NCBI RefSeq assembly: GCF_900167055.1
Contig: NZ_FUXP01000005.1
Span: forward strand, 119,003 to 183,002
DNA: 64,000 nt
Reading direction: 5' to 3'
From: Lysobacter spongiicola DSM 21749
GTDB lineage: Bacteria > Pseudomonadota > Gammaproteobacteria > Xanthomonadales > Xanthomonadaceae
How positions within the stretch are numbered: the first letter of the stretch is position 1; each line of letters begins with the position of its first letter. This document shows positions 8,782 to 18,529 of the stretch, in pieces. Made by a program: the position numbers and the translations under genes. The notes below the pieces were generated by a model. That model saw only the letters and a list, made by a program, of their open reading frames with translations. It ran no database searches and was not told where the DNA came from.

Positions 8782-9456
8782 TCAACGGGGCAAGCGGATG
8801 GCAGCGGACAGACTGGCCGGATCCGGCTGGCGCGCATGCGGAAGCCTGCCCCAGCACGGGACCGGCAGGCGATGCAGGAGGATCTCGAAGTTCTCGTCGG
8901 CCCGGGCCATCGACGGGTCGATGCCATTGGCGACCCAGCCGTCCAGGCGCGCGCCGGAAGCGAGAATGGCGTCGGCGGTGAGGCGGGCGTGGTTGATGCA
9001 TCCCAGGCGCAGGCCGACCACCATCACCACCGGCAGCCGCAGCGCCCGCACCAGGTCCAGCTGGTCCAGTTGGGCGGACAGGGGAGCGGCCCATCCACCC
9101 ACGCCTTCCACCACCACTACGTCGGCCATCGCCGCCAGCCTCGCGTGCGCGGCCTGGATCGTCTCCAGCTCGAGCTCCACGCCCGCCTCGCGCAGGGCAA
9201 TCTCCGGCGCGAGCGGCTGCGGGAGCGCACAGGGATTCACGTCGGCGTAGTCCGGCCGGGGATCGCTTGCCGTCTGCAGCAGAAGTGCGTCCTCGTTGCG
9301 CCAGTGCCCGTCGATGCGCTCGCAGCCGCTGGCGACCGGCTTCATCCCGACCGCTCGCAGGCCGCGCGCCCGCAGCGCATGCAGCAGGGCCGCTGAAACG
9401 ACCGATTTGCCGATGCCGGTATCGGTCCCGGTGACGTAGAAACCGCATGTATCCAT
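8782..9456 (-). CDS. bioD: Dethiobiotin synthetase
   Basis: ATP-dependent enzyme making dethiobiotin from 7,8-diaminopelargonate and CO2, the penultimate step of biotin synthesis. The 224-aa protein opens with the P-loop VTGTDTGIGKS. It has the conserved GMKPVASGC block, the VVVEGVGGWAAPL block and VVGLRLGCINHARLT. Length is typical. It is transcribed divergently from the GAF-domain gene over only 50 nt. No other bio gene is nearby, so biotin genes are scattered in this genome. Confidence 0.93.
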   Translation of the reverse strand: MDTCGFYVTGTDTGIGKSVVSAALLHALRARGLRAVGMKPVASGCERIDGHWRNEDALLLQTASDPRPDYADVNPCALPQPLAPEIALREAGVELELETIQAAHARLAAMADVVVVEGVGGWAAPLSAQLDQLDLVRALRLPVVMVVGLRLGCINHARLTADAILASGARLDGWVANGIDPSMARADENFEILLHRLPVPCWGRLPHARQPDPASLSAAIRLPR

Positions 9457-9494
9457 GGCGCCATGGTAAGGCGCGGCGCAGGGGTCGTCGCTGC

Positions 9495-9507
9495 TAGACT
9501 CGCGACA
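9495..9507 (+). promoter_or_regulatory. -10 element directly before the GAF gene start
   Basis: TAGACT (9495-9500) sits 6 nt before the ATG at 9507, so +1 would coincide with the A of the start codon. The same hexamer is the proposed -10 of the RND operon at 8657-8662. There is no ribosome binding site before the ATG. Confidence 0.4.
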
Positions 9508-9989
9508 TGTTCACCGCCACCGCCCTGACCGGCAGCAAGCCGGAGCAATACGCCGAACTGGCCGCCCAGGCCCGCGCCCTGCTGCATGGCGAGCGCGATC
9601 GTACCGCCAACGCCGCCAACCTTTCGGCACTGGTCTACCACGCGTTGCCGTCGGTCAACTGGGTGGGTTTCTACTTCTTCGATGGCCGCGAACTGGTGGT
9701 GGGGCCGTTCCAGGGGCTCCCGGCGTGCGTGCGCATCCCGCTCGACAAGGGCGTGTGCGGCGCGGCCGCCAGCGAGCGCCGGACCCAGCGGGTGGAGGAC
9801 GTGGAGGCGTTCCCCGGCCACATCGCCTGCGATTCGGCGTCGCGTTCCGAGGTCGTGGTACCGCTGGTGCAGGGCGAGCGCCTGGTCGGCGTGTTCGACA
9901 TCGACAGCCCGGAGAAGGGCCGCTTCGATGCCGACGACCAGGCCGGCCTGGAGGCGATCGCCGCCGTCTTCGTGGAAGCACTGGCGTGA
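9507..9989 (+). CDS. msrC: Free methionine-(R)-sulfoxide reductase (GAF domain)
   Basis: 160-aa single GAF-domain protein that reduces free L-methionine-R-sulfoxide in the cytosol using thioredoxin. Signatures are the VNWVGFYFF block and the three redox cysteines Cys74 (LPACVRIP), Cys84 (KGVCGAAA) and Cys108 (HIACDSASRSE), spaced like Cys84/94/118 of the E. coli enzyme, and VGVFDIDSP. Length equals that of the family. The stop overlaps the next gene by four bases (GTGA). Function is assigned from the cysteine pattern. Confidence 0.9.
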   Translation: MFTATALTGSKPEQYAELAAQARALLHGERDRTANAANLSALVYHALPSVNWVGFYFFDGRELVVGPFQGLPACVRIPLDKGVCGAAASERRTQRVEDVEAFPGHIACDSASRSEVVVPLVQGERLVGVFDIDSPEKGRFDADDQAGLEAIAAVFVEALA

Positions 9990-10342
9990 ACGAGGCCGCC
10001 AAGCTTCGCAACATCGGGCCGAAGTCTTCGGCGTGGTTGCGACAGGTCGGCCTGCGCACGCGGGAGGACCTGGCTGAAGCGGGGCCGGTGGAGGCCTTCA
10101 TGCGCATCAAGCGTGCCGGATTCAAACCGACGCTCAACCTGCTCTATTCGATCGAAGGCGCGTTGCACGATTGCCACTGGCAGGACGTCGCGCCCGAACG
10201 GCGGGCCGAACTGGTCGAGGCCGCCGAGGCCGCCATCGCCGGGCTGCCGGCACCACGCCACAAGCCCCCGGCCGGCCCGGTGCGGACCACCGTACTCACC
10301 GCCGACACCGTGGCCGAGCGGCCCGCTTCCGACAGCGACTAG
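9986..10342 (+). CDS. TfoX C-terminal domain protein
   Basis: 118-aa protein made only of the TfoX_C (helix-hairpin-helix-like) domain: KLRNIGPKSSAWLRQVGL, then AFMRIKRAGFKPTLNLLYSIEGAL and HWQDVAPERRAELV. Full TfoX/Sxy proteins, which induce competence, carry an extra N-terminal domain missing here. The GTG start overlaps the methionine sulfoxide reductase stop, so the two are coupled. The C-terminal 30 residues are unconserved. A role in competence is not implied by this domain alone. Confidence 0.8.
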   Translation: MNEAAKLRNIGPKSSAWLRQVGLRTREDLAEAGPVEAFMRIKRAGFKPTLNLLYSIEGALHDCHWQDVAPERRAELVEAAEAAIAGLPAPRHKPPAGPVRTTVLTADTVAERPASDSD

Positions 10343-10376
10343 CGCTGCCTGATCCCCCGAAGCGACCTGCTGTGCT

Positions 10377-10451
10377 GTAGGAGCGGCTTCAGCCGCGATC
10401 TGCAACCGGACGATCGACCAGGCATCCGATCGCGGCTGAAGCCGCTCCTAC
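10377..10451. repeat. GTAG palindromic repeat, type A dyad
   Basis: Two inverted arms of 24 nt, each beginning GTAGGAGCGGCTTCAGCCGC from the outside, flank a 27-nt spacer. Each arm contains its own GCGGCT-TC-AGCCGC hairpin. It lies between the TfoX_C gene and the cobalamin riboswitch. Confidence 0.9.
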
Positions 10452-10512
10452 ACGACAACACGTTTCCGCGAGCCGCGCGCCAAGCCCACCGGATGCCGTA
10501 CACTGCGCCCGC

Positions 10513-10716
10513 TTCGAGGTGACCCGGCGGCGTCCTGCCGGCGGGTTGAAACGGGAAGCCGGTGACGCCGCGGACGCGGTCAGCCCGGCACTGCCCCCGC
10601 AACGGTAAGCGAGCCATGCCACGGCTCACCGCCACTGTGCACACGCATGGGAAGGCGCCGCGGCAGGTACCGGTCATCCGGTACCACTCGCGAGTCCGGA
10701 GACCGGCCCCGGAGCT
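10513..10716 (+). ncRNA. Cobalamin riboswitch
   Basis: The leader of btuB contains the conserved blocks of the cobalamin aptamer in the right order: ACGGGAAGCCGGTG near 10551, TGCCCCCGCAACGGTAAGC near 10592, GCCACTGTG near 10630, TGGGAAGGCG near 10649 and GCGAGTCCGGAGACCGGCC near 10690. End coordinates are approximate. About 150 nt separate the aptamer from btuB and should hold the expression platform; no obvious terminator was seen there, so control of translation initiation is likelier. Together with the repeat at 10377-10451 this accounts for the 527-nt gap before btuB. Confidence 0.92.
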
Positions 10717-10869
10717 GACTGGTTGCGATGCGGAGGGCATGGCGGCGGCGACGTCGGCGCCTGCGCGCGCCCATCTCGCAGCCTGCTCCCCTGCCTCCTG
10801 CACGCGACTTCCCAAGCACCAGCACGGTGATGCCGGGGACGGCACGCCGCGCGCGCAGGAGAACCACCG

Positions 10870-12744
10870 ATGCCATTCCGTCCCGCCCCGCTCACCGTCG
10901 CCACCGTCCTTGCGTTGTCGAGCCTGCCCTCCGTTGCCCTTGCCGAGGCCGCCGCGTTCTCCGGACAGGCCATGGACCTCGACGAGATCGTCGTCACCGC
11001 CACCCGCACGCCCCACCAGGCCGCCACTGCGCTGCAGCCGGTGGAAGTCATCGACCGCGATGCGATCGAGCGCAGCCAGGCACGGTCGGTGCCGGACCTG
11101 CTGCGCGGCCGCGCCGGCATCTCGCTGTCCAACCAGGGCGGCGCCGGAAAGCTCACGACGCTGTTCCTGCGCGGCGCTGAATCCGACCAGACCGTGGTGC
11201 TGGTCGATGGCGTGCGCATCGGCTCCTCGACCTCCGGGCTGGCCTCCTGGCAGAACCTGCCGGTGGCGCAGATCGACCGCATCGAGATCGTCCGTGGGCC
11301 GCGCTCCAGCCTGTATGGCGCCGACGCGATCGGCGGCGTCATCCACATCTTCACCCGGCGCGACACGGCCGGCTTCGCCCCGCGCGTGCACGTGGGAGGC
11401 GGCAGCCACGGCGCCCATGATTACGGCATCGGCCTGGGGGGGCGCCAGGGACGCGCCTGGATGGGGGCGGACTACGCCTTCAAACGCACCGAAGGATTCA
11501 ACAGTTGCGATGTCGCCCAGCCGACACCGTTCTCTGGCGGCTGCTTCATCAGCGAGCCGGAGCCGGACCTCGATGGCTACCTGGAGCACTCCCTGTCCGT
11601 GCGCGGCGGCATCGACATCAACGACGCCTGGCAGGTCTCCGCGCATGCGCTGCGCAGCGAGGGCGAGAACGAATACGACGGTGACTACAGCAACCGCTCC
11701 GACACCGTGCAACAGGTGGTCGGCGGCAGCATCGGCTGGCAGGTCAGCGATGCCCTGCAGTTCAAGCTGACCGGCGGCCGCAACACCGACGCGTCCGACC
11801 AGTTCCTGGGCCAGGCCACTGTCGGCCACTTCAGCACCGATCGCGACAGCGCCACCCTGCAGGCCGACATCGGACTGGCCGATGGGCACCTGCTCAGCCT
11901 CGGCGCCGACTGGCTGCGCGACCATGTCGACGGCAGCACGATCTACGACGAGGACGACCGTGCCAACCGCGCCGCGTTCGCGCAATACCAGGGCGACTTC
12001 GGGCGCCATGCGTTCCAGGCCAGCCTGCGCCGGGACGACAACGACCAGTTCGGCGGCCACACCACCGGCGGCGTGGCCTGGGGCATGGAAATCGTGGACG
12101 GCTGGCGGATCAATGCCGGCTACGGCACCGCCTTCAAGGCGCCGACGTTCAACGAGTTGTACTACCCGTTCTTCGGCAACCCGGAGCTCGGGCCGGAAGA
12201 GTCGGAAACCGCGGAACTGGGGATCACCTGGACCGGCACCGGCGCATCGGCGCGGCTGGACCTGTTCGACACGCAGGTCGATGACCTGATCGCTTTCGAT
12301 GCCGCCATTGGCCTGCCCAACAACATCGAGCGCGCACGGATGCGCGGTGCGGAACTGGGCGTCGGCGCCGGCTGGGCAGGCTGGGACCTGGCGGCAAGCG
12401 TGAGCGTGCTCGACACCGAGAACCGCAGCGGCTTCAACGCCGGTAACGAGTTGCCCCGGCGTGCGAAGCATGGCGCCCGGATCGAGCTGGACCGCGCATT
12501 CGGCGACCTGAGGATCGGATTCACCGGCATCGCCGAAGGCGCACGCTATGACGATGTCGCCAACACGATGCGACTGCCCGGCTACGCCACCCTCGACCTG
12601 CGCCTGGAATACGCACTGACCGAGGCGTTGGTGCTGCAGGGCCGGCTGGCCAACCTGTTCGACCGCGACTACGAGACCGCCGCGTTCTACAACCAGCCCG
12701 GCCGCGAGTGGTTCGTGACCCTGCGCTGGGCGCCGCAGAACTAG
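10870..12744 (+). CDS. btuB: TonB-dependent vitamin B12 outer-membrane receptor
   Basis: 624-aa outer-membrane receptor that imports cobalamins with TonB energy. An N-terminal signal peptide (about 1-25) precedes the TonB box DEIVVTATRTP. The plug domain has VPDLLRGRAGI, FLRGAESDQTVVLVDGVRIG and RIEIVRGPRSSLYGADAIGG. The C-terminal barrel ends NLFDRDYETAAFYNQPGREWFVTLRW. Length matches E. coli BtuB. The upstream cobalamin riboswitch decides the substrate assignment over iron-siderophore receptors. Ribosome binding site GCAGGAGA is 8 nt before the ATG. No periplasmic BtuF or permease gene is adjacent. Confidence 0.93.
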   Translation: MPFRPAPLTVATVLALSSLPSVALAEAAAFSGQAMDLDEIVVTATRTPHQAATALQPVEVIDRDAIERSQARSVPDLLRGRAGISLSNQGGAGKLTTLFLRGAESDQTVVLVDGVRIGSSTSGLASWQNLPVAQIDRIEIVRGPRSSLYGADAIGGVIHIFTRRDTAGFAPRVHVGGGSHGAHDYGIGLGGRQGRAWMGADYAFKRTEGFNSCDVAQPTPFSGGCFISEPEPDLDGYLEHSLSVRGGIDINDAWQVSAHALRSEGENEYDGDYSNRSDTVQQVVGGSIGWQVSDALQFKLTGGRNTDASDQFLGQATVGHFSTDRDSATLQADIGLADGHLLSLGADWLRDHVDGSTIYDEDDRANRAAFAQYQGDFGRHAFQASLRRDDNDQFGGHTTGGVAWGMEIVDGWRINAGYGTAFKAPTFNELYYPFFGNPELGPEESETAELGITWTGTGASARLDLFDTQVDDLIAFDAAIGLPNNIERARMRGAELGVGAGWAGWDLAASVSVLDTENRSGFNAGNELPRRAKHGARIELDRAFGDLRIGFTGIAEGARYDDVANTMRLPGYATLDLRLEYALTEALVLQGRLANLFDRDYETAAFYNQPGREWFVTLRWAPQN

Positions 12745-12797
12745 CAGTAACGGCGGAGGGGGCACATGGCCCCCTCCGCGATCTGTATTTGCCATCT

Positions 12798-12872
12798 GTA
12801 GGAGCGACGTGAGTCGCGACCTGTACATCGCCGCCCGTCCGGGCTCCGGATCGCGACTGACGTCGCTCCTAC
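12798..12872. repeat. GTAG palindromic repeat, type B dyad
   Basis: Left arm GTAGGAGCGACGTGAGTCGC and an inverted right arm with one mismatch in the hairpin (ACTGACGTCG). Each arm can form GCGAC-GTGA-GTCGC. It is the first of three units between btuB and glmS. Confidence 0.85.
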
Positions 12873-12887
12873 ACCGTGCCGTCCGCT

Positions 12888-12910
12888 GTAGGAGCGACGT
12901 GAGTCGCGAC
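12888..12910. repeat. GTAG palindromic repeat, type B single arm
   Basis: A lone left arm GTAGGAGCGACGTGAGTCGC plus GAC, with no inverted partner before the next unit. Confidence 0.8.
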
Positions 12911-12931
12911 CCACCATCTCCGCTGCCCCCT

Positions 12932-13007
12932 GTAGGAGCGGCTTCAGCCGCGATTGGATGGCCGATCGTGCGTGCCGTCTCACGATCGCGGCTGAAGCCG
13001 CTCCTAC
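12932..13007. repeat. GTAG palindromic repeat, type A dyad
   Basis: Two inverted type A arms around a short spacer, ending 24 nt before the glmS stop codon. The three clustered units fill the 287-nt gap between btuB and glmS and may act as the transcription boundary of the converging genes. Confidence 0.9.
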
Positions 13008-13031
13008 AAGGGCATGGTTCCGCCTGCCGGG

Positions 13032-14864
13032 CTACTCCACCGTCACCGATTTGGCCAGGTTCCGGGGCTTGTCGACGTCGGTGCCACGGGCCAGGGCCAC
13101 GTGGTAGGCCAGCATCTGCACCGGGATGGTGTGCACCACCGGTGACAGCACGCCGACGTGGCGCGGGGCGCGGATCACGTGCACGCCCTCGGACGGGCCG
13201 AAGTGGCTGTCCTCGTCGGTGAATACGAACAGCTCGCCACCGCGCGCGCGCACCTCCTGCATGTTCGACTTCACCTTCTCCAGCAGGCGGTCGTTGGGGG
13301 CGATCACCACCACCGGCATCTGCGCGTCCACCAGCGCCAGCGGGCCGTGCTTGAGCTCGCCGGCCGGGTACGCCTCGGCGTGGATGTAGGAGATCTCCTT
13401 GAGCTTGAGCGCGCCTTCCATCGCGATCGGATAGTGCACGCCACGGCCCAGGAACAGCGCGTGGTCCTTCGGCGCGAAGCGGTCCGCCCAGGCCTTGACC
13501 TGCGGCTCCAGGTTCAGCGCGTGCTGCACGCTGCCCGGCAGGTGGCGCAGCGCGTCCAGGTGTTCGGCCTCGGTGGCCTCGTCCAGTCGCCCGTGCAGCT
13601 TGGCCAGGGTCACCGCCAGGGTGAACAGCGCCACCAGCTGGGTGGTGAAGGCCTTGGTCGAAGCCACGCCGATCTCGGCGCCGGCGCGGGTGTAGTAGAC
13701 CAGCTCGCTGGCGCGCGGGATGGCGCTCTCGGGCACGTTGCAGATCGACAGCGTGTGCGGGTGCCCGAGCGATTTGGCGTACTTCAGCGCCTCCATGGTG
13801 TCGAGCGTTTCGCCCGACTGCGAGATCGTCACGATCAGGTACTTCGGGTTCGCCACTGCGGTGCGGTAGCGGTACTCGCTGGCGATCTCGACCGTGCACG
13901 GCAGGCCGGCGATCTCCTCGATCCAGTAGCGAGCGGTCAGGCCGGCGTAGTAGCTGGTGCCGCAGGCCAGGATCTGGATGCCTTCCACGCCCGCGAGCAC
14001 ATCGGCCGCCTTGTCGCCGAACAGCTCGGCGGAGAACACGCCATCGTCGATCAGCGCCTCGATGGTGTCGGCGATCGCGCGCGGTTGCTCGTGGATCTCC
14101 TTCTGCATGAAGTGGCTGTACGGACCCAGCTCCAGCGATGCCAGTGACACATCTGACAGGTGCACGTCGCGCTCGACCACGGCGTTGGCGTCGTCGAACA
14201 CGCGAACGCCGGCGCGGGTGACCTCGGCGGTGTCGCCCTCTTCCAGGAAGATCACCCGGCGCGTGGCCTGGATGATCGCGGAAACGTCGCTGGCGACGAA
14301 GTTCTCGCCCTCGCCCAAGCCGACCAGCAGCGGGCAGCCCATGCGCGCGGCGATCATGCGCTCGGGTTCGGACTTGCTGACCAGCGCGATCGCATAGGCG
14401 CCGGTCAGCTCGCGCACCGCGGTCTGCACCGCGGCCAGCAGGTCCAGGCCCTGTTGCTGGTGGAAGTGCACCAGGTGGGCGATGACCTCGGTATCGGTGT
14501 CGGACTCGAAGGTGTAGCCGGCCGCGCGCAGGCGGTCGCGCTGTTCGTCGTGGTTCTCGATGATGCCGTTGTGCACCACCGCCAGCTCGCCGAAGCTGAC
14601 GTGCGGGTGGGCGTTGTTCTCGGTGACTCCGCCATGGGTGGCCCAGCGCGTATGGCCGATGCCCAGGCGGGCGCTGAAGCCTTCGGCCTGCGCCGCCGCC
14701 TCCATCTCCGAGACGCGGCCGGTCCGGCGCACCCGGCGCATTGACTGACCGTCGAACACGGCAATGCCGGCCGAATCGTAGCCGCGATATTCCAGTCGCT
14801 TCAGACCCTCGATCAGGGCCGGTACCACGTCGCGATCGGCGATCGCACCCACAATTCCGCACAT
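13032..14864 (-). CDS. glmS: Glutamine-fructose-6-phosphate aminotransferase (isomerizing)
   Basis: First enzyme of UDP-N-acetylglucosamine synthesis, making glucosamine-6-phosphate from fructose-6-phosphate and glutamine. The 610-aa protein starts with the catalytic Cys2 (MCGIVGAI), has the glutaminase blocks [11 protein letters not shown] and VVHNGIIEN, two SIS domains ([18 protein letters not shown]) and ends [12 protein letters not shown] with the sugar-site lysine. The start was set at the conserved MCGIVG; a longer in-frame extension is not used. No glmS ribozyme was seen. glmU is 8 kb away on the same strand. Confidence 0.96.
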   Translation of the reverse strand: MCGIVGAIADRDVVPALIEGLKRLEYRGYDSAGIAVFDGQSMRRVRRTGRVSEMEAAAQAEGFSARLGIGHTRWATHGGVTENNAHPHVSFGELAVVHNGIIENHDEQRDRLRAAGYTFESDTDTEVIAHLVHFHQQQGLDLLAAVQTAVRELTGAYAIALVSKSEPERMIAARMGCPLLVGLGEGENFVASDVSAIIQATRRVIFLEEGDTAEVTRAGVRVFDDANAVVERDVHLSDVSLASLELGPYSHFMQKEIHEQPRAIADTIEALIDDGVFSAELFGDKAADVLAGVEGIQILACGTSYYAGLTARYWIEEIAGLPCTVEIASEYRYRTAVANPKYLIVTISQSGETLDTMEALKYAKSLGHPHTLSICNVPESAIPRASELVYYTRAGAEIGVASTKAFTTQLVALFTLAVTLAKLHGRLDEATEAEHLDALRHLPGSVQHALNLEPQVKAWADRFAPKDHALFLGRGVHYPIAMEGALKLKEISYIHAEAYPAGELKHGPLALVDAQMPVVVIAPNDRLLEKVKSNMQEVRARGGELFVFTDEDSHFGPSEGVHVIRAPRHVGVLSPVVHTIPVQMLAYHVALARGTDVDKPRNLAKSVTVE

Positions 14865-14920
14865 GGCCCGGGGCCTCCTGGAAACAGGCGCGCAGTTTAG
14901 CCGGTGAGGGCGCCGGAGGG

Positions 14921-14936
14921 GTGTCCGCACGGACAC
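14921..14936. promoter_or_regulatory. Palindrome 1 upstream of the sigma-54 operon (candidate enhancer)
   Basis: Perfect inverted repeat GTGTCCG-CA-CGGACAC, centred about 98 nt before the predicted sigma-54 start. It shares TGTCC/GGACA half-sites with palindrome 2 and is at a typical NtrC-family enhancer distance. It could also belong to the divergent glmS. Confidence 0.55.
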
Positions 14937-14946
14937 CGGCGCTGTA

Positions 14947-14963
14947 CGCGGACACTGTCCGCG
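14947..14963. promoter_or_regulatory. Palindrome 2 upstream of the sigma-54 operon (candidate enhancer)
   Basis: Perfect inverted repeat CGCGGACA-C-TGTCCGCG, centred about 71 nt before the predicted start and 26-27 nt from the centre of palindrome 1. The half-sites are in the opposite order to those of palindrome 1. Confidence 0.55.
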
Positions 14964-14999
14964 GCGGCGCATTTCATTTGCAATCAATGCCTTGGAAGT

Positions 15000-15016
15000 T
15001 GGCACGGGACGTGCTT
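15000..15016 (+). promoter_or_regulatory. Sigma-54 (-24/-12) promoter
   Basis: TGGCACG-GGAC-GTGCTT matches the consensus TGGCACG-N4-TTGCW except for one base. The invariant GG (15001-15002) and GC (15013-15014) are separated by exactly 10 nt. The predicted start is near 15026, leaving a 44-nt leader before the adaptor gene. An NtrC-family activator is encoded in the operon it would drive. Confidence 0.75.
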
Positions 15017-15069
15017 CACAGAGGGAAGCACGGCGTAGACCACCACGGGACATTGGGGACATCCGAAGC

Positions 15070-16350
15070 ATGAGCATCCGCGACACCTCCGGGCAGGACC
15101 TTCCACGCGCCGCCCAAGTTTCATCCGACCGCAAGCGCCGCCGCTGGCTGCTCGGCGGCGGGCTCGCCGTGGCCCTGGTCGCGGCCGTCGCTTGGCTGGC
15201 GACCGGCTGGAGCTCGGGCACCCGCTCCTACGATGCCTCGCGCGTGCGCATCGCCGAAGTCACCCGCGGTGACCTGGTCCGCGACATCTCCGCCGACGGC
15301 CGCATCATCGCCGCCAACAGCCCGACCCTCTATGCCATCGCAGGCGGCACGGTCAGCCTCGAGGTGGTCGCGGGCGACGAGGTGGCCGAGGGCGATGCAC
15401 TGGCGACCATCGACAGCCCGGAACTGCGCAGCAGGCTTGCCCAGGAGCAGGCGACGCTGGCCAGTCTGGAAGCCGAGGCCGGACGCGCCGGCCTGGATGC
15501 CCGGATCGCCCGCTCGGCCGCGCGGCAGGCCGTCGACCAGGCGGAGATCGACCGGCAGGCGGCCGAGCGCGATCTGGAGCGCAACCGTCGCGCCTTCGAG
15601 GGTGGAGCAGTGGCCAGCATCGACGTCGCACGTGCCGAGGACAACCTGCGCAAGGCCGAGATAGGCCTCGGCCACGCCCGGCGCGAGTACGACCTGCAAG
15701 GCCAGGGATCCGGGCTGGACAGCCGCAACAAGAAGCTGCTGGCCGACCGGCAACAGGCGGTGGTGGGCGAACTCCAGCGCCAGGTCGATGCGCTCACCCT
15801 GCGCGCACCGTTCAACGGACAGGTCGGGCAGGTGCTGGTGGAGCAGCGCGCGAACGTCGCGGCCAACGCCCCGGTGCTCAGCGTGGTCGACCTGACCCGG
15901 TTCGAGGTCGAGGTCCGCGTGCCCGAGAGCTTCGCCCGCGACCTCGCCATCGGCATGCCGGCCGAGCTCTCCGGCGGTGGCGGCGGCTCGACCCATGCGG
16001 CCAAGGTCGCGGCCGTTTCGCCCGAAGTGGTCAATGGCGAAGTCACCAGCCGGCTGCGCTTCACCGGCGACCAGCCCCCCGGCCTGCGGCAGAACCAGCG
16101 CATGCGCGCGCGCATCGTGCTCGATACCCGCGAAGACGTGCTGATGGTCGAGCGCGGCCCCTTCCTCGACCAGGGCGGTGGCAGCCGAGCCTATGTCATG
16201 GAAGGCGACGTCGCCGTGTTGCGGCCTGTACGCACCGGTACCAGCAGCCTCGGCGCGGTCGAGATCCTCGAGGGCGTCGAGGTCGGCGACCGGATCGTGG
16301 TGTCCGGCAGCGACCAGTTCGGCGACGCCGAACGCGTTTCGATCAACTGA
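15070..16350 (+). CDS. HlyD/MacA-like periplasmic adaptor of an ABC exporter
   Basis: 426-aa membrane-fusion protein. A cytoplasmic Arg/Lys-rich start is followed by one membrane anchor (about 23-43, [19 protein letters not shown]). Then come a lipoyl-type half-domain ([19 protein letters not shown]), a long coiled-coil hairpin rich in Glu/Ala/Arg (about 110-240), the second half-motif [20 protein letters not shown] and a beta-barrel. It starts the operon under the sigma-54 promoter and precedes the ABC ATPase by 30 nt. It should link the permeases to an outer-membrane channel or exported substrate. An earlier in-frame start exists but lies upstream of the predicted transcription start. Confidence 0.88.
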   Translation: MSIRDTSGQDLPRAAQVSSDRKRRRWLLGGGLAVALVAAVAWLATGWSSGTRSYDASRVRIAEVTRGDLVRDISADGRIIAANSPTLYAIAGGTVSLEVVAGDEVAEGDALATIDSPELRSRLAQEQATLASLEAEAGRAGLDARIARSAARQAVDQAEIDRQAAERDLERNRRAFEGGAVASIDVARAEDNLRKAEIGLGHARREYDLQGQGSGLDSRNKKLLADRQQAVVGELQRQVDALTLRAPFNGQVGQVLVEQRANVAANAPVLSVVDLTRFEVEVRVPESFARDLAIGMPAELSGGGGGSTHAAKVAAVSPEVVNGEVTSRLRFTGDQPPGLRQNQRMRARIVLDTREDVLMVERGPFLDQGGGSRAYVMEGDVAVLRPVRTGTSSLGAVEILEGVEVGDRIVVSGSDQFGDAERVSIN

Positions 16351-16380
16351 CATCCAATCACCGAAGACAGGAACATTCCG

Positions 16381-17088
<708 letters not shown>

Positions 17089-17095
17089 CATCAAT

Positions 17096-17167
17096 GTAGG
17101 AGCGGCTTCAGCCGCGATCCGGTCGTTGGTGCATCTGGCCACCGGTCGCGGCTGAAGCCGCTCCTAC
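17096..17167. repeat. GTAG palindromic repeat, type A dyad inside the ABC operon
   Basis: Inverted type A arms separated by a 24-nt spacer lie between the ATPase and first permease genes. The unit ends 22 nt before the permease start. Confidence 0.9.
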
Positions 17168-17189
17168 GGAAACCCTTCGAAGGACTGCC

Positions 17190-18509
17190 ATGTTCACCTA
17201 CTACTTCGACCTCGCCCTGCGCAGCTTCAAACGGAACAGGGTGCTGACGGCCCTGATGGTGCTGGCCATCGCCCTGGGCATCGGCGCCAGCATGACCACG
17301 CTGACGGTGTTCCACGTCCTGTCCGGCGACCCGATTCCGAGCAAGAGCGAACGCCTGTTCTATCCGCAGCTGGAGCCGCGTTCGATGTCCGGATTCACGC
17401 CGGGCGACGACCCTTCGGACCAGATGACGCGCTTTGATGCGGAGGCGCTGTTGCGTGACGCGCGCGGTGACCGACAGGCGATCATGGCCGGCGGCAACGT
17501 GGCGATCGAACCGGAGCGCTCCGACCTGGACCCGATGAGCCATCAGGCCCGCTACGCCACCGCCGAGTTCTTCGACATGTTCGAGGTGCCCTTCCTGCAC
17601 GGCCAGGGCTGGAGCAAGGCGCAGGACGAAGCACGGGCGCGGGTCGTCGTGATCAGCCAGGCCCTCGACGAGCAGTTGTTCGACGGCGCCAACAGCGTCG
17701 GCCGGGCGATCCGGATCGACGGGCACACCTTCGAGATCATCGGCGTGGTCGAGGACTGGGCGCCGCAGCCGATGTTCTTCGACATCACCCGGGGACGCTA
17801 CAACGAGCCCGAGCAGGTGTACGTGCCGTTCTGGACGTCCCGCGATCTGCAGATGGGTTTCGCCGGGAACATGGACTGCTGGGATGGGCCGGACGATGAC
17901 GAGGAGCCGGATCCCGAGGGCAACTATGGCCTGAATGCCGCTTGCGCGTGGCTGCAGTACTGGGTCGAAATGGATCCTTCCCGGGCCGACGACTACCGCC
18001 AGTACCTGGTGAACTATTCCGAACAACAGCGCGTCGCGGGCCGCTTCGAACGCCCGACCAACGTCCGCCTGTTCGACGTCATGGGATGGCTGGACAACGC
18101 CGGCATGGTTCCGGGCGACGTGCGGCTGCAGATGTGGCTGGCATTCGGATTCCTGCTGGTGTGCCTGCTCAACACGGTCGGCCTGCTGCTTGCCAAGTTC
18201 ATGCGCCGCTCCACCGAGATCGGTGTGCGGCGCGCGCTGGGTGCATCACGGCGGGCCATCTTCGCCCAGTGCCTGGTGGAAGCGGGAACGATCGGACTTG
18301 CCGGCGGCATCGGCGGGCTTGGCTTCGCGCTGCTCGGCCTGTGGGCGGTTCGCCAGCAACCGGCGGACTTCGCGCCGCTGGCCCACATCGACCTGCCGAT
18401 GCTGCTCGTCACGTTCGTCCTGGCCATCCTGGCCAGCCTGCTGGCCGGGCTGCTGCCGGCATGGCGGGCGTGCCAGGTGGCCCCGGCCATCCAGCTCAAG
18501 TCGCAATAG
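17190..18509 (+). CDS. MacB-like ABC exporter permease, subunit 1
   Basis: 439-aa inner-membrane permease with MacB/FtsX topology: one N-terminal helix (about 20-42), a large periplasmic domain (to about 325), then three helices at the C-terminus. The C-terminal block EIGVRRALGASRRAIFAQCLVEA is the coupling-helix signature of the family. The periplasmic domain has an unusual acidic run (WDGPDDDEEPDPEGN) and a Cys pair (NMDCWDGP, NAACAWLQYW) that could form a disulfide. The second permease follows after 20 nt, so the transporter is probably a heterodimer. Confidence 0.9.
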   Translation: MFTYYFDLALRSFKRNRVLTALMVLAIALGIGASMTTLTVFHVLSGDPIPSKSERLFYPQLEPRSMSGFTPGDDPSDQMTRFDAEALLRDARGDRQAIMAGGNVAIEPERSDLDPMSHQARYATAEFFDMFEVPFLHGQGWSKAQDEARARVVVISQALDEQLFDGANSVGRAIRIDGHTFEIIGVVEDWAPQPMFFDITRGRYNEPEQVYVPFWTSRDLQMGFAGNMDCWDGPDDDEEPDPEGNYGLNAACAWLQYWVEMDPSRADDYRQYLVNYSEQQRVAGRFERPTNVRLFDVMGWLDNAGMVPGDVRLQMWLAFGFLLVCLLNTVGLLLAKFMRRSTEIGVRRALGASRRAIFAQCLVEAGTIGLAGGIGGLGFALLGLWAVRQQPADFAPLAHIDLPMLLVTFVLAILASLLAGLLPAWRACQVAPAIQLKSQ

Positions 18510-18529
18510 CGCGTCTCCGGAGATTCACC

